DNA from: DAOTZU01 sp034433995
GTDB lineage: Bacteria > Chloroflexota > Anaerolineae > UBA1429
DNA length: 21,573 bases
Direction: 5' to 3'
Assembly (NCBI GenBank): GCA_034433995.1
Contig: DAOTZU010000027.1
Span: forward strand, 1-21,573
The notes below the pieces were generated by a model. The model had not been told where the DNA came from. It worked only from the letters and a program-made list of their open reading frames with translations, and searched no databases. A program made the position numbers and the translations under genes. Positions 1 through 7,224 of the stretch are shown one piece after another. Position 1 is the first letter of the stretch. The number at the start of each line of letters is the position of its first letter.

Positions 1-2
1 CC

Positions 3-1379
3 CCTGTGGAGCTGATTTATTTCTTTGGCGGCGCCGCGCAGAAGGATGTGGCCTCGGTGGAAGAGGCGATGAGCGCCTACATGAAGGAGCGCATCAACGC
101 CACCATCAAGCTCAACGCCATCGAGTGGGCCTCTTATACGGAAAAGATGAAGCTCAAGGATGCTGCCGGTGAAAAGTATGACCTGTGCTTCACCTCTTCC
201 TGGGCCAACCCCTATTATGATGCCGTCCGCAACGGGGTCTATGCCGATCTGACCGAGGCCCTACCCAAGTGGGCGCCCAAGTACTATGCTAACCTCAACC
301 CCGCCGTGTGGAACGCGCCCAAGGTCAAGGGGCGTCTGTATGCCGCTGTCAACCAGCAGATCTTTCCCTGCGCCTGCGGACCTTGCGCCATCCCCAAGGT
401 CTATGCCGACAAGTACCAGCTCGATCTGAGCAAGGTGAACACCATCGAGGATATGGAGCCGTGGATGGAGCGCCTCCTGGTGGGCGAAGGCGGCAAAGTG
501 ATCCCCTATTGGAGCGGCTACAACCCTTGGTGGGGCGGCATCTGGTACTTTGATACCCCAGGCTACGGCGTTACGGTGTACAACGACAAAGAGATGAAGG
601 TGTTGGACCTGTGGGAGTTTGACGGGTGGCGCAAATGCATGGCCTTGATCAAAAAGTGGTACCAAAAGGGGTACATGATCAAGGAGCTCATGCCCACAGG
701 CGAGCGCGATGCAGCGGTGAAGGCGATGAAGTTCGGTTGGCTGGTGCACCGCGCCAAGCCGGGCGGCGCCGCGGAGCGCAAGCGCAACTATGGCTGGGAT
801 GTGGTGGAAAAGATCATCGAGAACCCCACCTTCCTCACCACGGGGAACATCACCTCCACCATGACGGCGGTGAACAAGAACACCTCCAGCCTGGAGGCTT
901 GCGTGCGCTACCTTGAGCTGGTGAACACCGACAAGTACTTTTACAACTTGCTCTGCTTCGGCATCGAGGGCAAGCACTGGGTGTGGAAGGACAAGGCGAA
1001 GGAGGTGGTGGACTTTCCATCCGGCGTGACCGCCCAAACAGCCACCTACAACCCCGGCACCGACTGGGAGTTCGGCGATGTGTTCAACTCCTACTACCGC
1101 GATGAGACCCAAGTGGGCGCCTGGGATGAGACCCGCAAGATCAACAACGCCTCCGTGCCCTCCACCATCTTGGGCTTTGCCTTGGATCGCGATCCGATCA
1201 AGAACGAGCTGGCCGCCATTGATGCCGCCGCCAAGGAGTTCGGCGACATGTACTTCGGCATTATGGACTATGAAAAGGTCCTGAATGACTTTATCGCCAA
1301 GGTCAAGGCCGCCGGCGCGGAGAAGGTCAAGGCCGAGGTGCAGAAGCAGCTTCTGGAGTGGAAGGCCACGGCCGGCTGA
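3..1379 (+). CDS. ABC transporter solute-binding protein, DUF3502 type (5' end missing)
   Basis: Extracellular sugar/oligosaccharide-binding lipoprotein of an ABC importer, cut by the window edge. The reading frame is open to base 3, so the signal peptide and lipobox are outside. The first visible residues (VELIYFFGG) look like the first beta-strand of a family 1-type binding protein. The C-terminal 70 residues, with FALDRDPIKNE, the FGIMDYEKVLNDFIAKVKAAG block and a terminal QKQLLEW, match the DUF3502 domain found at the C-terminus of LplA/YtcQ-type binding proteins, which usually bind oligosaccharides. A GTG at base 6 is an apparent start only because of truncation. The gene is followed within 25 bp by a strong terminator, so it is probably the last gene of a transporter operon lying upstream. 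Its position tail-to-tail with a fucosidase suggests it feeds the glycan enzymes in this window, but its ligand cannot be read from sequence. Confidence 0.88.
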   Translation, partial: PVELIYFFGGAAQKDVASVEEAMSAYMKERINATIKLNAIEWASYTEKMKLKDAAGEKYDLCFTSSWANPYYDAVRNGVYADLTEALPKWAPKYYANLNPAVWNAPKVKGRLYAAVNQQIFPCACGPCAIPKVYADKYQLDLSKVNTIEDMEPWMERLLVGEGGKVIPYWSGYNPWWGGIWYFDTPGYGVTVYNDKEMKVLDLWEFDGWRKCMALIKKWYQKGYMIKELMPTGERDAAVKAMKFGWLVHRAKPGGAAERKRNYGWDVVEKIIENPTFLTTGNITSTMTAVNKNTSSLEACVRYLELVNTDKYFYNLLCFGIEGKHWVWKDKAKEVVDFPSGVTAQTATYNPGTDWEFGDVFNSYYRDETQVGAWDETRKINNASVPSTILGFALDRDPIKNELAAIDAAAKEFGDMYFGIMDYEKVLNDFIAKVKAAGAEKVKAEVQKQLLEWKATAG

Positions 1380-1400
1380 GTCTGTGCATTGCCTCACCGA

Positions 1401-1435
1401 GACGACGCCCCCCTTTTGGCGGGGCGTCGTCTTTT
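1401..1435 (+). terminator. Rho-independent terminator after the solute-binding protein gene
   Basis: A perfect 11-bp stem (GACGACGCCCC at 1401-1411 with GGGGCGTCGTC at 1421-1431) closes a short loop and is followed directly by TTTT at 1432-1435. The T-run lies on the plus strand only, so it terminates transcription coming from the binding-protein gene. The T-run overlaps the stop codon (TTA, 1434-1436) of the convergent fucosidase gene, so the two genes end back to back with no spare sequence. Confidence 0.9.
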
Positions 1436-2909
1436 AATAGGCCAACACCGGCTTGGGGGTGATCTGGAAGGCATAGGCCGGGGCATAGGGGAGGATGCCT
1501 GGCAGAAAGACGCGCAGGTCGCGCCCCTCTTGCCGCCAGAGTAGGGGCGCTTCGTGGCCCAGAAGGCGCACCTTGGTCTCCCGCACCACCAGGAGCCCTT
1601 CCAGGATGACCTCATGGCCCGCCGGCGTGCCCAAGATGATGGCGTACAGGTGTTCGCCCTTTTGGGTGAAGCGCACGGGCAAGCGCCCGCGGATGTGTCC
1701 CTCGGCGCGCACCCAGGGGCGGGTGCCGTAGATGGCCTCGCCGTTGCGGGCCAGCCAAGCGCCCAGGGCCTCCAACCGCGTCCGCTGGATCTCGGGGATG
1801 GTGCCATCGGGCATGGGGCCGATGTTGAGCAAGAGGTTGCCGTTCTTGCTCACGATATCCACCAACAGGTGCACCAGCTCGGTGGGCGAAAGGAGGTCCT
1901 CCTCCGTCTCGTTGCGGTTATAGGCGAAGGAGTAGCCCAGCCCGCGGGTGGCCTCCCATTTCCAGGGGACGCTGTGCTTGTAGGTGGTGTATTCCGGCGT
2001 GCGGAAATCGGCGTGGATGCGCTTGTTCTGGCCGCCGGTCCTGGTCAGGCCTGCAGCGAGGAGGGGCAAGAGGGGGCGCAACACGCCGCGCAGGATGCGG
2101 CTGGAGAGGCGCTGGGGATCGGCGAGGCGCCCCAGGTTGAACTGCACGAAACGGTCGTTCACCACGCCATCGGGCACGGCGCGGTAGTAATCGGCAAAGA
2201 GGGACAGGAGGTCGGCCTTGGCGGGGTAGGCGATGTCGTTCCACAGGACGTCGGGGCGATACCGGGCGATCAGCTCGCGCCAGTGAGAGTCAACATACTG
2301 AGCATACTCGGTATCCTGAGGGATGGCCAGGAGCAGATCCAGCAGGTCCTGGATGGGACGGTCGTTGAAGGTCCAATCGAGGCCACCGGAATAGTACAGG
2401 CCGAAACGCATCCCTTGGCCGCGCACCGCCTCGGCCAGCTCGCCCACCAGGTCGCGAGGGGAACGATAATCCGGCCGGCGCGGGTTGGGGTATTGGCTGG
2501 GCCAGAGCAAAAAGCCGTCGTGGTGTTTGCTCACCAAGACCACATAACGGGCGCCGGCCTGACGGAACAACCCGGCCCAGGAGCTCGGCTCCCAGGCGGC
2601 GGAGGCGCGCACAAATTCGTGGACAAAGGCCTCATACTGCAGCGCAGGCCCGTAGGTCTGGAGATGGTGTTCACGGGTGGGGCTACCGGGGATGCGGTAC
2701 GAGTTGGCGTACCAATCGGCGTAGGGGTTATGGGCGAACCAGTAGCGCCAGCCTTTGCGGGCTACGATGCGCTGGAACTCTCCCGTCAGCGGCGCCCAAG
2801 CGGGCACCGAGGCCGGCCCCCAATGGATAAAGATGCCCAGCTTGGCCTCGCGGAACCAGGCGGGCACAGGACGGGTCTGTAGCGAAGCCAGAGTGGGCTC
2901 GTAGGTCAT
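1434..2909 (-). CDS. alpha-L-fucosidase, GH29 family, cytoplasmic
   Basis: Retaining exo-hydrolase predicted to release L-fucose from fucosylated glycans. The 491 residues match the usual GH29 length. Visible family motifs are the N-terminal barrel strand GIFIHWG (residues 25-31), the KHHDGF active-site motif (128-133), GLYYSGGLDW (170-179), and VLWNDIAYP (221-229), whose D225 is the expected catalytic nucleophile. The acid/base residue of GH29 is not well conserved and I do not assign it. The N-terminus (MTYEPTLASL) is not a signal peptide, so the enzyme should act on imported oligosaccharide. The start is supported by a GAGGAG site about 9 nt upstream and a sigma70-type promoter at 2983-3012. 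It is transcribed divergently from the plus-strand operon and converges on the binding-protein gene. Fucose-like substrates other than fucosides cannot be excluded. Confidence 0.9.
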   Translation of the reverse strand: MTYEPTLASLQTRPVPAWFREAKLGIFIHWGPASVPAWAPLTGEFQRIVARKGWRYWFAHNPYADWYANSYRIPGSPTREHHLQTYGPALQYEAFVHEFVRASAAWEPSSWAGLFRQAGARYVVLVSKHHDGFLLWPSQYPNPRRPDYRSPRDLVGELAEAVRGQGMRFGLYYSGGLDWTFNDRPIQDLLDLLLAIPQDTEYAQYVDSHWRELIARYRPDVLWNDIAYPAKADLLSLFADYYRAVPDGVVNDRFVQFNLGRLADPQRLSSRILRGVLRPLLPLLAAGLTRTGGQNKRIHADFRTPEYTTYKHSVPWKWEATRGLGYSFAYNRNETEEDLLSPTELVHLLVDIVSKNGNLLLNIGPMPDGTIPEIQRTRLEALGAWLARNGEAIYGTRPWVRAEGHIRGRLPVRFTQKGEHLYAIILGTPAGHEVILEGLLVVRETKVRLLGHEAPLLWRQEGRDLRVFLPGILPYAPAYAFQITPKPVLAY

Positions 2910-2980
2910 GGGTGCAACTCCTCTATAACTGGGAGGGGCCTATTGGCTTATTCTTACGTGTGCACCGTACAAGAGCGCTG

Positions 2981-2994
2981 CTAGTATAGACTAG
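2981..2994. promoter_or_regulatory. small inverted repeat over the fucosidase -10 box (possible operator)
   Basis: CTAGT-ATAG-ACTAG is a perfect 5-bp inverted repeat with a 4-bp centre. It overlaps the -10 hexamer of the fucosidase promoter, where a bound repressor would block RNA polymerase. No regulator gene is present in the window to pair with it, and an inverted repeat this short can arise by chance. Confidence 0.25.
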
Positions 2995-3012
2995 AGGGCG
3001 AGGCGTCGTCAA
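2983..3012 (-). promoter_or_regulatory. sigma70-type promoter for the GH29 fucosidase gene
   Basis: On the minus strand TTGACG (3007-3012) is followed after 18 bp by TATACT (2983-2988). The predicted transcription start is near 2976, giving a leader of about 65 nt before the fucosidase ATG. The -10 hexamer lies inside a perfect 5-bp inverted repeat, listed separately. Confidence 0.65.
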
Positions 3013-3020
3013 GCGCGATG

Positions 3021-3105
3021 GTATGCGAGGGTGTTGAAAAAAGGCATGTAGGCCTTGCCCGCCGTCGGATCGAATCCGACGGGCTTGGTCGACGCCCTCG
3101 CGTGT
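3021..3105 (+). other. structured inverted-repeat element between the divergent promoters (ncRNA-like or MITE-like)
   Basis: Bases 3025-3036 pair with 3090-3101 in a 12-bp stem. It can extend to 3021-3024 with 3102-3105, mostly through G-U pairs. Inside it are two smaller hairpins: AAGGC/GCCTT (3041-3045 with 3052-3056) and a perfect 9-bp stem CCGTCGGAT/ATCCGACGG with a CGA triloop (3062-3070 with 3074-3082). The whole would fold as a three-way junction. Several outer-stem pairs are G-U only if the plus strand is transcribed (3032-3094, 3035-3091), and would be A-C mismatches in the opposite RNA. It lies upstream of the plus-strand promoter, so it is not part of that leader. It could be a small RNA, a miniature transposable element with terminal inverted repeats, or a protein-binding site. 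I recognise no named family. Confidence 0.45.
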
Positions 3106-3116
3106 GTTTGCGCCAC

Positions 3117-3145
3117 TTGCTATTCCCTCGCGCAGAGGCTACAAT
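3117..3145 (+). promoter_or_regulatory. sigma70-type promoter for the PH-domain gene and probably the following operon
   Basis: TTGCTA (3117-3122) is separated by 17 bp from TACAAT (3140-3145), a good -35/-10 pair. The transcription start would be near 3152, about 40 nt before the ATG at 3193. No further promoter-sized gap occurs in the next several genes, so this promoter probably also drives the sugar genes downstream. Confidence 0.65.
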
Positions 3146-3178
3146 CCCCGCGGAATGTGTGGTCTGCCGCTCTGGTAG

Positions 3179-3185
3179 AAAGGAG
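3179..3185 (+). promoter_or_regulatory. ribosome binding site fixing the PH-domain protein start
   Basis: AAAGGAG ends 7 nt before the ATG at 3193. The open frame continues upstream to 3055, but that part includes the folded element and the promoter, so 3193 is the real start. Confidence 0.8.
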
Positions 3186-3192
3186 CCCTTCC

Positions 3193-3783
3193 ATGAGCAA
3201 GACACCGAGTTTCGTGCCAAGCCCCAAGCTCACGATCAAGTACAATTTCTGGATCGTGTTTGTCTTTCTGTGCATGCTCCCCTTTGTTCTGTTCGGCCTG
3301 ATGCCGGGAGCGGGCTGGCCGTATGTGGCCATCTTTTTGGCCGCCAACGCTGTGTGGATGGTCATCGCCTTTGCCTTGGTCCCGCCGTACTATCGCTCCA
3401 TCCGCTACGAGCTGGGCGAGGAAGAGATCATCGTCCACAAGGGGATCGTGACCAAGACGGTGCAGACGGTGCCCTATCGCACGGTGACCAATATCTCGCT
3501 GCATCGCGGCCCGCTGGATCGTTGGCTGGGCCTGGGCAGTATCTCGGTGGAGACGGCCGGTCGCAGCCAGGAGCAGGGGCCGGAGATCAAACTCTCCGGC
3601 CTGGCCGATTATGAGGGGGTGCATCAACAGATCCTGGCCGCGTTGCGCCGTTATCGAGCGCGCACGGGCGCGGCGGTGGGCGCCGAACAGGGTCGGGAAG
3701 TGACGGACGAGGTGCCGGCCCTGCTGCGCCAGATCATCGCCGAATTGCAGGCGCTGCGCGAGGCCATCACCGAGGAGGATTGA
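3193..3783 (+). CDS. bacterial PH-domain (YdbS/bPH2-type) membrane protein
   Basis: A 196-residue membrane protein of the bacterial pleckstrin-homology type (DUF304/bPH2, YdbS-like), a family of unknown biochemical role. Two hydrophobic segments at about residues 16-37 and 43-65 form a hairpin anchor. The bPH2 domain follows at about 70-160, with the family-like pattern VPYRTVTNISLHRGPLDRWLG and then GSISVETAG. A charged helical C-terminus (about 165-196, with DEVPALLRQIIAELQALREAI) could form a short amphipathic or coiled helix for partner binding. The start is chosen by AAAGGAG and the promoter upstream. It precedes the SDR gene by only 19 bp and so seems to lead the sugar operon, although nothing in it suggests a role in sugar metabolism. 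Confidence 0.82.
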   Translation: MSKTPSFVPSPKLTIKYNFWIVFVFLCMLPFVLFGLMPGAGWPYVAIFLAANAVWMVIAFALVPPYYRSIRYELGEEEIIVHKGIVTKTVQTVPYRTVTNISLHRGPLDRWLGLGSISVETAGRSQEQGPEIKLSGLADYEGVHQQILAALRRYRARTGAAVGAEQGREVTDEVPALLRQIIAELQALREAITEED

Positions 3784-3802
3784 GCGTCCGGAGGAGGGAC
3801 CT

Positions 3803-4516
3803 ATGGGCGTATTAGAGGGACAAGTGGCGTTGATCACCGGCGCGGCGCGGGGCATGGGCCGGGCCATCGCTACCGCCTTTGCCCGCGAGGGGGCGGCGGT
3901 GGGTCTCTTGGATATCCAGGCCGAGGAGTTGGCCCAACTGGTGGAGGAGCTGCGGGCGGGCGGCGCCCGCGCCCTGGGCGGCGTGGCCGACGTGCGCCGG
4001 TACGACCAGGTGACCCAAGTGGTCCATGATGTGGAGGCGACGCTGGGTCCCATTGACATCCTGGTCAATTCCGCCGGCCTGGCCGCCGGTGGGCTGGTGC
4101 ACGAGACCAGCGAGGAGGCCTGGGATCTGGCCTTTGATGTGAACGTCAAGGGCACTTTTTTGCTTTGCAAGGCCGTGGTGCCCACCATGTTGGCGCGCCA
4201 GAAGGGGTTGATCATCAACATAGCCTCCCTTGCGGCCTGGATCCGCGGCGCCCGGGGCGGCTCATGTTACGGGGCCACCAAGTACGCCGTGCGTGGCTTC
4301 AGCAGCTACCTGGCCATCGAATTGCGGCCTCACGGCATCAAGGTTTGCTGTCTGAGCCCCGGCACCACCGATAGCCACTTTCGGGGCCACCCCACCGGTA
4401 GCCCCGCCTGGATGAAACCGGAGGACATTGCGGCCGCGGCGCTTTACGTGGCCAGCCAGCGGGAGCGGGTCTCGGTGTATGAGCTGGCCTTGGCCATGTT
4501 GGACGAGAACTGGTGA
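3803..4516 (+). CDS. short-chain dehydrogenase/reductase (SDR), probably NAD-dependent
   Basis: A 237-residue classical SDR that oxidises an alcohol or reduces a ketone/aldehyde with NAD(P). The cofactor-binding motif TGAARGMG is at residues 12-19. D37 at the end of the second strand favours NAD over NADP. NSAG lies at 89-92, N114 in the NVKG motif, and the catalytic S142, Y156 and K160 (YGATK) are all present. GGAGG precedes the ATG at 3803. It sits in a sugar operon between the PH-domain gene and the NagB-like gene, so a sugar or sugar acid is a likely substrate. L-fucose dehydrogenases include SDR members, which would fit the nearby fucosidase, but the sequence does not prove this. Confidence 0.88.
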   Translation: MGVLEGQVALITGAARGMGRAIATAFAREGAAVGLLDIQAEELAQLVEELRAGGARALGGVADVRRYDQVTQVVHDVEATLGPIDILVNSAGLAAGGLVHETSEEAWDLAFDVNVKGTFLLCKAVVPTMLARQKGLIINIASLAAWIRGARGGSCYGATKYAVRGFSSYLAIELRPHGIKVCCLSPGTTDSHFRGHPTGSPAWMKPEDIAAAALYVASQRERVSVYELALAMLDENW

Positions 4517-4531
4517 AAAGGAGCAAGGTTC

Positions 4532-5485
4532 ATGATCAATCTGCTGAACACGTTGCGCGGATCTCTGTTGGAGGGCTTTTTCCCCGCGGGATGGGACCTG
4601 GCCAAGATAGATGCCTGCTGCGCCCATCCTCCGGAGGAGGTCACCGCGCGCCAACCCTTCTGGCATCCCGATTTTCACCCCATCCCCTGTGCCACGTTGG
4701 AGGATTTCAACACTCTGATGGGCCACGAGATCGCCTGGGAGATCAAGCAGGCCCGCGACGCGGGGCATAAACTGATCCTCATCCTGCCTGTGGGGCCCAT
4801 GGGGATGTATCGCTGGGCGGTCTATTTCCTGCAGCAGTGGGGCGTGCGGGCCGACCATGTGTACGGCTTTAACATGGACGAGTGGTCCGATGCCCAGGGG
4901 AACACCGTGCCACCGTCCAACCCGGCGGCGTTTCAGTACGCCATGGAGCAGGCCTTTTACGGGCCGTTGGGCGAGCTGACGGTGCCGCCCGCGCAGCGCC
5001 ATTTCGCCACACGGGAGGTCCTGCCCACCTATGCCGAGCGCATCGCCCGCCTGAGGGCCCAGGGAGCCAGGTTGGTGTTGGTTTTTGGCATCGGCAGGGT
5101 GTTTCACATCGCCTTCTGGGAGCCCCATTTCGCCGCCGAATATCCCACCGTGGAAGAGTGGAAACGGCCACCCCATCGTCTGGGGGCCAAATTGCACCCC
5201 TTGACCATCGAACAGAACGCCATCACCAGCTTCAAGAGCCGCACCACCCTGGTCTCATGTTTCGCCAACACCATCGGGCCGGGGCTGTTCTTGCAGGCCG
5301 ATCGCATCATCGGCGGCTGCGATGGCGCCTTGGGGCGAGGGATGCAGTGGCAGGGGATGTCGCTCTGGGTGACGTTGCGCTACGGCCCCGATCCTTGGGT
5401 GCCCTCCAGCTTTATGCCCACCTTGCCGGGCAAACTCTTTTTCCTGCGGGAACTGGCCGGCCCGTTAGTGGCCGAGTGCAATTAG
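4532..5485 (+). CDS. NagB-like protein (glucosamine-6-phosphate deaminase/isomerase superfamily), altered active site
   Basis: A 317-residue member of the NagB/RpiA/SugarP-isomerase superfamily, longer than E. coli NagB (266). Family features are ILPVGPMGMY (84-93, phosphate/sugar loop), GFNMDEW (112-118), whose D116 corresponds to the proton-transfer D72 of NagB, and GIGRVFHIAFWEP (186-198). In NagB the last motif reads GxGxDGHIAFNEP. Here the aspartate (NagB D141) is V190, the following glycine is F191 and the Asn before Glu is W196, while H192 and E197 remain. Substrate or reaction may therefore differ from GlcN-6-P deamination. The start is fixed by AAAAGGAG 8 nt upstream and the gene begins 15 bp after the SDR stop. 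Its neighbour, a PIG-L deacetylase, suggests work on an N-acetylated or amino sugar. Confidence 0.8.
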   Translation: MINLLNTLRGSLLEGFFPAGWDLAKIDACCAHPPEEVTARQPFWHPDFHPIPCATLEDFNTLMGHEIAWEIKQARDAGHKLILILPVGPMGMYRWAVYFLQQWGVRADHVYGFNMDEWSDAQGNTVPPSNPAAFQYAMEQAFYGPLGELTVPPAQRHFATREVLPTYAERIARLRAQGARLVLVFGIGRVFHIAFWEPHFAAEYPTVEEWKRPPHRLGAKLHPLTIEQNAITSFKSRTTLVSCFANTIGPGLFLQADRIIGGCDGALGRGMQWQGMSLWVTLRYGPDPWVPSSFMPTLPGKLFFLRELAGPLVAECN

Positions 5486-5497
5486 AGGGGGTGCAGT

Positions 5498-6325
5498 ATG
5501 GCGCATTTGCCCATCGGGGTGATCGTTTCCTTGCAAAGCGTCCTGGAGCGGGGCGCGGCCGAGATGGTGGAGCTGGGCCTGGAGACCTGCCAAATCAGTG
5601 CCTGGGATGAGACCCTCCTCACCCCCGAAAACGCGGCGCGGGTGAAGGAGACCTTGGGCGATCACGTGACCATCGCCAGCCTGTGGGCCGGTTGGCCGGG
5701 GCCCAAGGTGTGGGATTTTATGGAGGGGCCGCTGACCTTGGGCCTGGTGCCCGCCGCCTACCGCGCCGAGCGCATCGCGGCCCTCAAGCGCGGCGCGGAT
5801 TTCGCCCACTGGCTGGGCATCAGCGATGTGACCACCCACGTGGGCTTTATCCCCGAGAACCCGGCCACCACGGAATATCGCGAGGTGGTCATCGCCATCC
5901 GCGAGGTGGCCCAATATTGCCGCAAGCTGGGCCTCTTTTTCAATTTCGAAACGGGCCAGGAGACGCCCACCACCCTCATGCGCACCATCGAGGACGTGGG
6001 CACGGGCAACTTGGGTATCAACCTGGATCCGGCCAACCTGCTCTTGTACGGCAAGGCCAACCCGATGGATGCCGTGGATATCTATGGCGGGTTGGTGCGG
6101 GGGGTGCACGTCAAGGATGGGCGCTATCCCACCGATGGCCGTCGCCTTGGGCAGGAGACGCCTGTGGGCGAGGGCTTGGTGGATTTCCCCGTGCTCCTCA
6201 ACAAGCTGCTGCGCCATGGGTTTCAAGGTGCCTTGATCATCGAGCGGGAGATCAGCGGGCCCCAGCAAAAGGTGGATATCCTCAAGGCCAAGAACCTTTT
6301 GCTCAAAATCTTGCAGGCATTGTAG
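5498..6325 (+). CDS. sugar phosphate isomerase/epimerase-like TIM barrel (AP endonuclease family 2 fold)
   Basis: A 275-residue TIM-barrel protein of the xylose-isomerase-like superfamily (PF01261), a group of metal-dependent sugar isomerases, epimerases and dehydratases. Likely metal and active-site residues at strand ends are H114 (TTHVGF), E151 (FNFETG), D177 (NLDPANLLLYG), H204 (HVKD) and E249/E251 (IIERE), the spacing usual in this superfamily. No signal peptide is present. It begins 12 bp after the NagB-like gene with a GAGGGGG site and lies 10 bp before the PIG-L gene, so the three are surely co-transcribed. It would be expected to interconvert a keto/aldo sugar released by the glycosidases of the cluster. 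The exact substrate cannot be read from the sequence. Confidence 0.85.
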   Translation: MAHLPIGVIVSLQSVLERGAAEMVELGLETCQISAWDETLLTPENAARVKETLGDHVTIASLWAGWPGPKVWDFMEGPLTLGLVPAAYRAERIAALKRGADFAHWLGISDVTTHVGFIPENPATTEYREVVIAIREVAQYCRKLGLFFNFETGQETPTTLMRTIEDVGTGNLGINLDPANLLLYGKANPMDAVDIYGGLVRGVHVKDGRYPTDGRRLGQETPVGEGLVDFPVLLNKLLRHGFQGALIIEREISGPQQKVDILKAKNLLLKILQAL

Positions 6326-6338
6326 GGAGGAGAAATTG
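6325..6338 (+). promoter_or_regulatory. ribosome site and TTG start of the PIG-L gene
   Basis: GGGAGGAG (6325-6332) overlaps the last base of the preceding stop codon and leads to a TTG codon at 6336. No ATG or GTG in frame sits at a suitable distance before the conserved domain, so the rare TTG is the best start. Confidence 0.6.
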
Positions 6339-7193
6339 GGGGCATTCATCTTTTACGACCTCCGGCGGGGGCTGGGCAGCCGCGATATCGCCTTGTTGTT
6401 CCCCGCTTGGCGGGGGGCGGCGGAGCGGTTGTTGGTCCTCAGCCCGCACGACGACGATGCCCTCCTCGGCGCAGGATACGCCATCGCTGCTGCCTTGGAG
6501 CAGGGCGCGCAGGTGAACGTGGCCATCTTTTGCGATGGCAGCGCCGGCTATAGCCGTCCGGAGGATAAAGAGACCATCGTCGCCACCCGTCGCCGCGAGA
6601 CCATCAACGCCTTTCAGGTGTTGGGGTTGGAGCAAGAGCGCATCTTTTATCTGGGCTATCCCGATTTCAGCTTGGTGAGCTACATCGGTTGGAAGCTCAG
6701 CAGCGGCCGCGAGGGCACCTTGCGACCGGTGATCTCCCTGATGCGCCGGCTGGGCATCACCCGGCTGTTGATCCCCAACGGCTATCGCGAGCATCTGGAT
6801 CATGAGGCGGCCTACGACATTGGCCGCTACGATGGCGTGCAGGCGGGCGACCCTGTCGGCGCCGATTGGGGGGCACCCACCCCGGTGCGCAACGTGCTGC
6901 AATACGCCGTCTGGGGCGATTTCGCCCCGGAGGATGTGCTCCTTGCCGGCGGCGATCCGCGCATCCGCGCCAACCGCGCCATCGTGGCCCCTTACGCCGT
7001 GGAAGAAAAGATCGCCCTGGCGCTCAAAGAATGGCGCTCGCAGGGGCAGATCATCGAGGGGCTGTTGGCGGCCCGGAGGGAGCGGGATTGCGGGATCGGG
7101 ATGATGGAGCTCTATATGGCCCTGGATCCTCGGCCCAAGCTGGATTATGGGCCTTATCGTCCGTTGTTGCGCGCGCTGCCCGTGCAAGGGTAG
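6336..7193 (+). CDS. PIG-L (LmbE-like) family zinc deacetylase
   Basis: A 285-residue PIG-L/LmbE-type deacetylase, a family that removes acetyl groups from N-acetylglucosamine-containing molecules (PIG-L, MshB, BshB) with a zinc ion. The metal motif is LSPHDDDALLGAG (residues 35-47): H38 and D41 are the expected zinc ligands and D40 the general base. The usual proline after His is replaced by D39. The third ligand is H156 in REHLDHEA (151-158). No signal peptide is seen. The start is an unusual TTG, supported by GGGAGGAG. The adjacent NagB-like gene supports a role in deacetylating an N-acetyl amino sugar before its further conversion. No sugar kinase is encoded in the cluster, so whether its substrate is phosphorylated is open. 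Confidence 0.87.
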   Translation: MGAFIFYDLRRGLGSRDIALLFPAWRGAAERLLVLSPHDDDALLGAGYAIAAALEQGAQVNVAIFCDGSAGYSRPEDKETIVATRRRETINAFQVLGLEQERIFYLGYPDFSLVSYIGWKLSSGREGTLRPVISLMRRLGITRLLIPNGYREHLDHEAAYDIGRYDGVQAGDPVGADWGAPTPVRNVLQYAVWGDFAPEDVLLAGGDPRIRANRAIVAPYAVEEKIALALKEWRSQGQIIEGLLAARRERDCGIGMMELYMALDPRPKLDYGPYRPLLRALPVQG

Positions 7194-7224
7194 GGCGGGC
7201 GCATATTCTGTTTGACATAAAACA

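Noticed and set aside
1554..2882. 442-codon plus-strand open frame opposite the fucosidase
   Set aside because: GH29 motifs are unmistakable on the minus strand. The plus-strand translation has no recognisable features.
2955..2969. TACG-N7-CGTA inverted repeat in the fucosidase leader
   Set aside because: Only four paired bases on each side with mismatched centre; too short to support as an operator.
3064..3080. tRNA T-arm-like hairpin (GTCGG, ATCGAAT loop, CCGAC)
   Set aside because: It resembles a T-arm with one loop change, and the outer stem gives a 77-nt span. But the acceptor strand does not follow the T-arm directly, and no D-arm or anticodon arm can be drawn. It is not a tRNA.
3018..3614. 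198-codon plus-strand frame overlapping the PH-domain gene
   Set aside because: It runs through the folded element and promoter, then out of frame through the PH-domain gene, with no ribosome site and no domain.
7212..7217. perfect TTGACA before the first DUF4838 gene as a promoter -35
   Set aside because: No A/T-rich -10 lies 15-19 bp downstream; that stretch is the GC hairpin.
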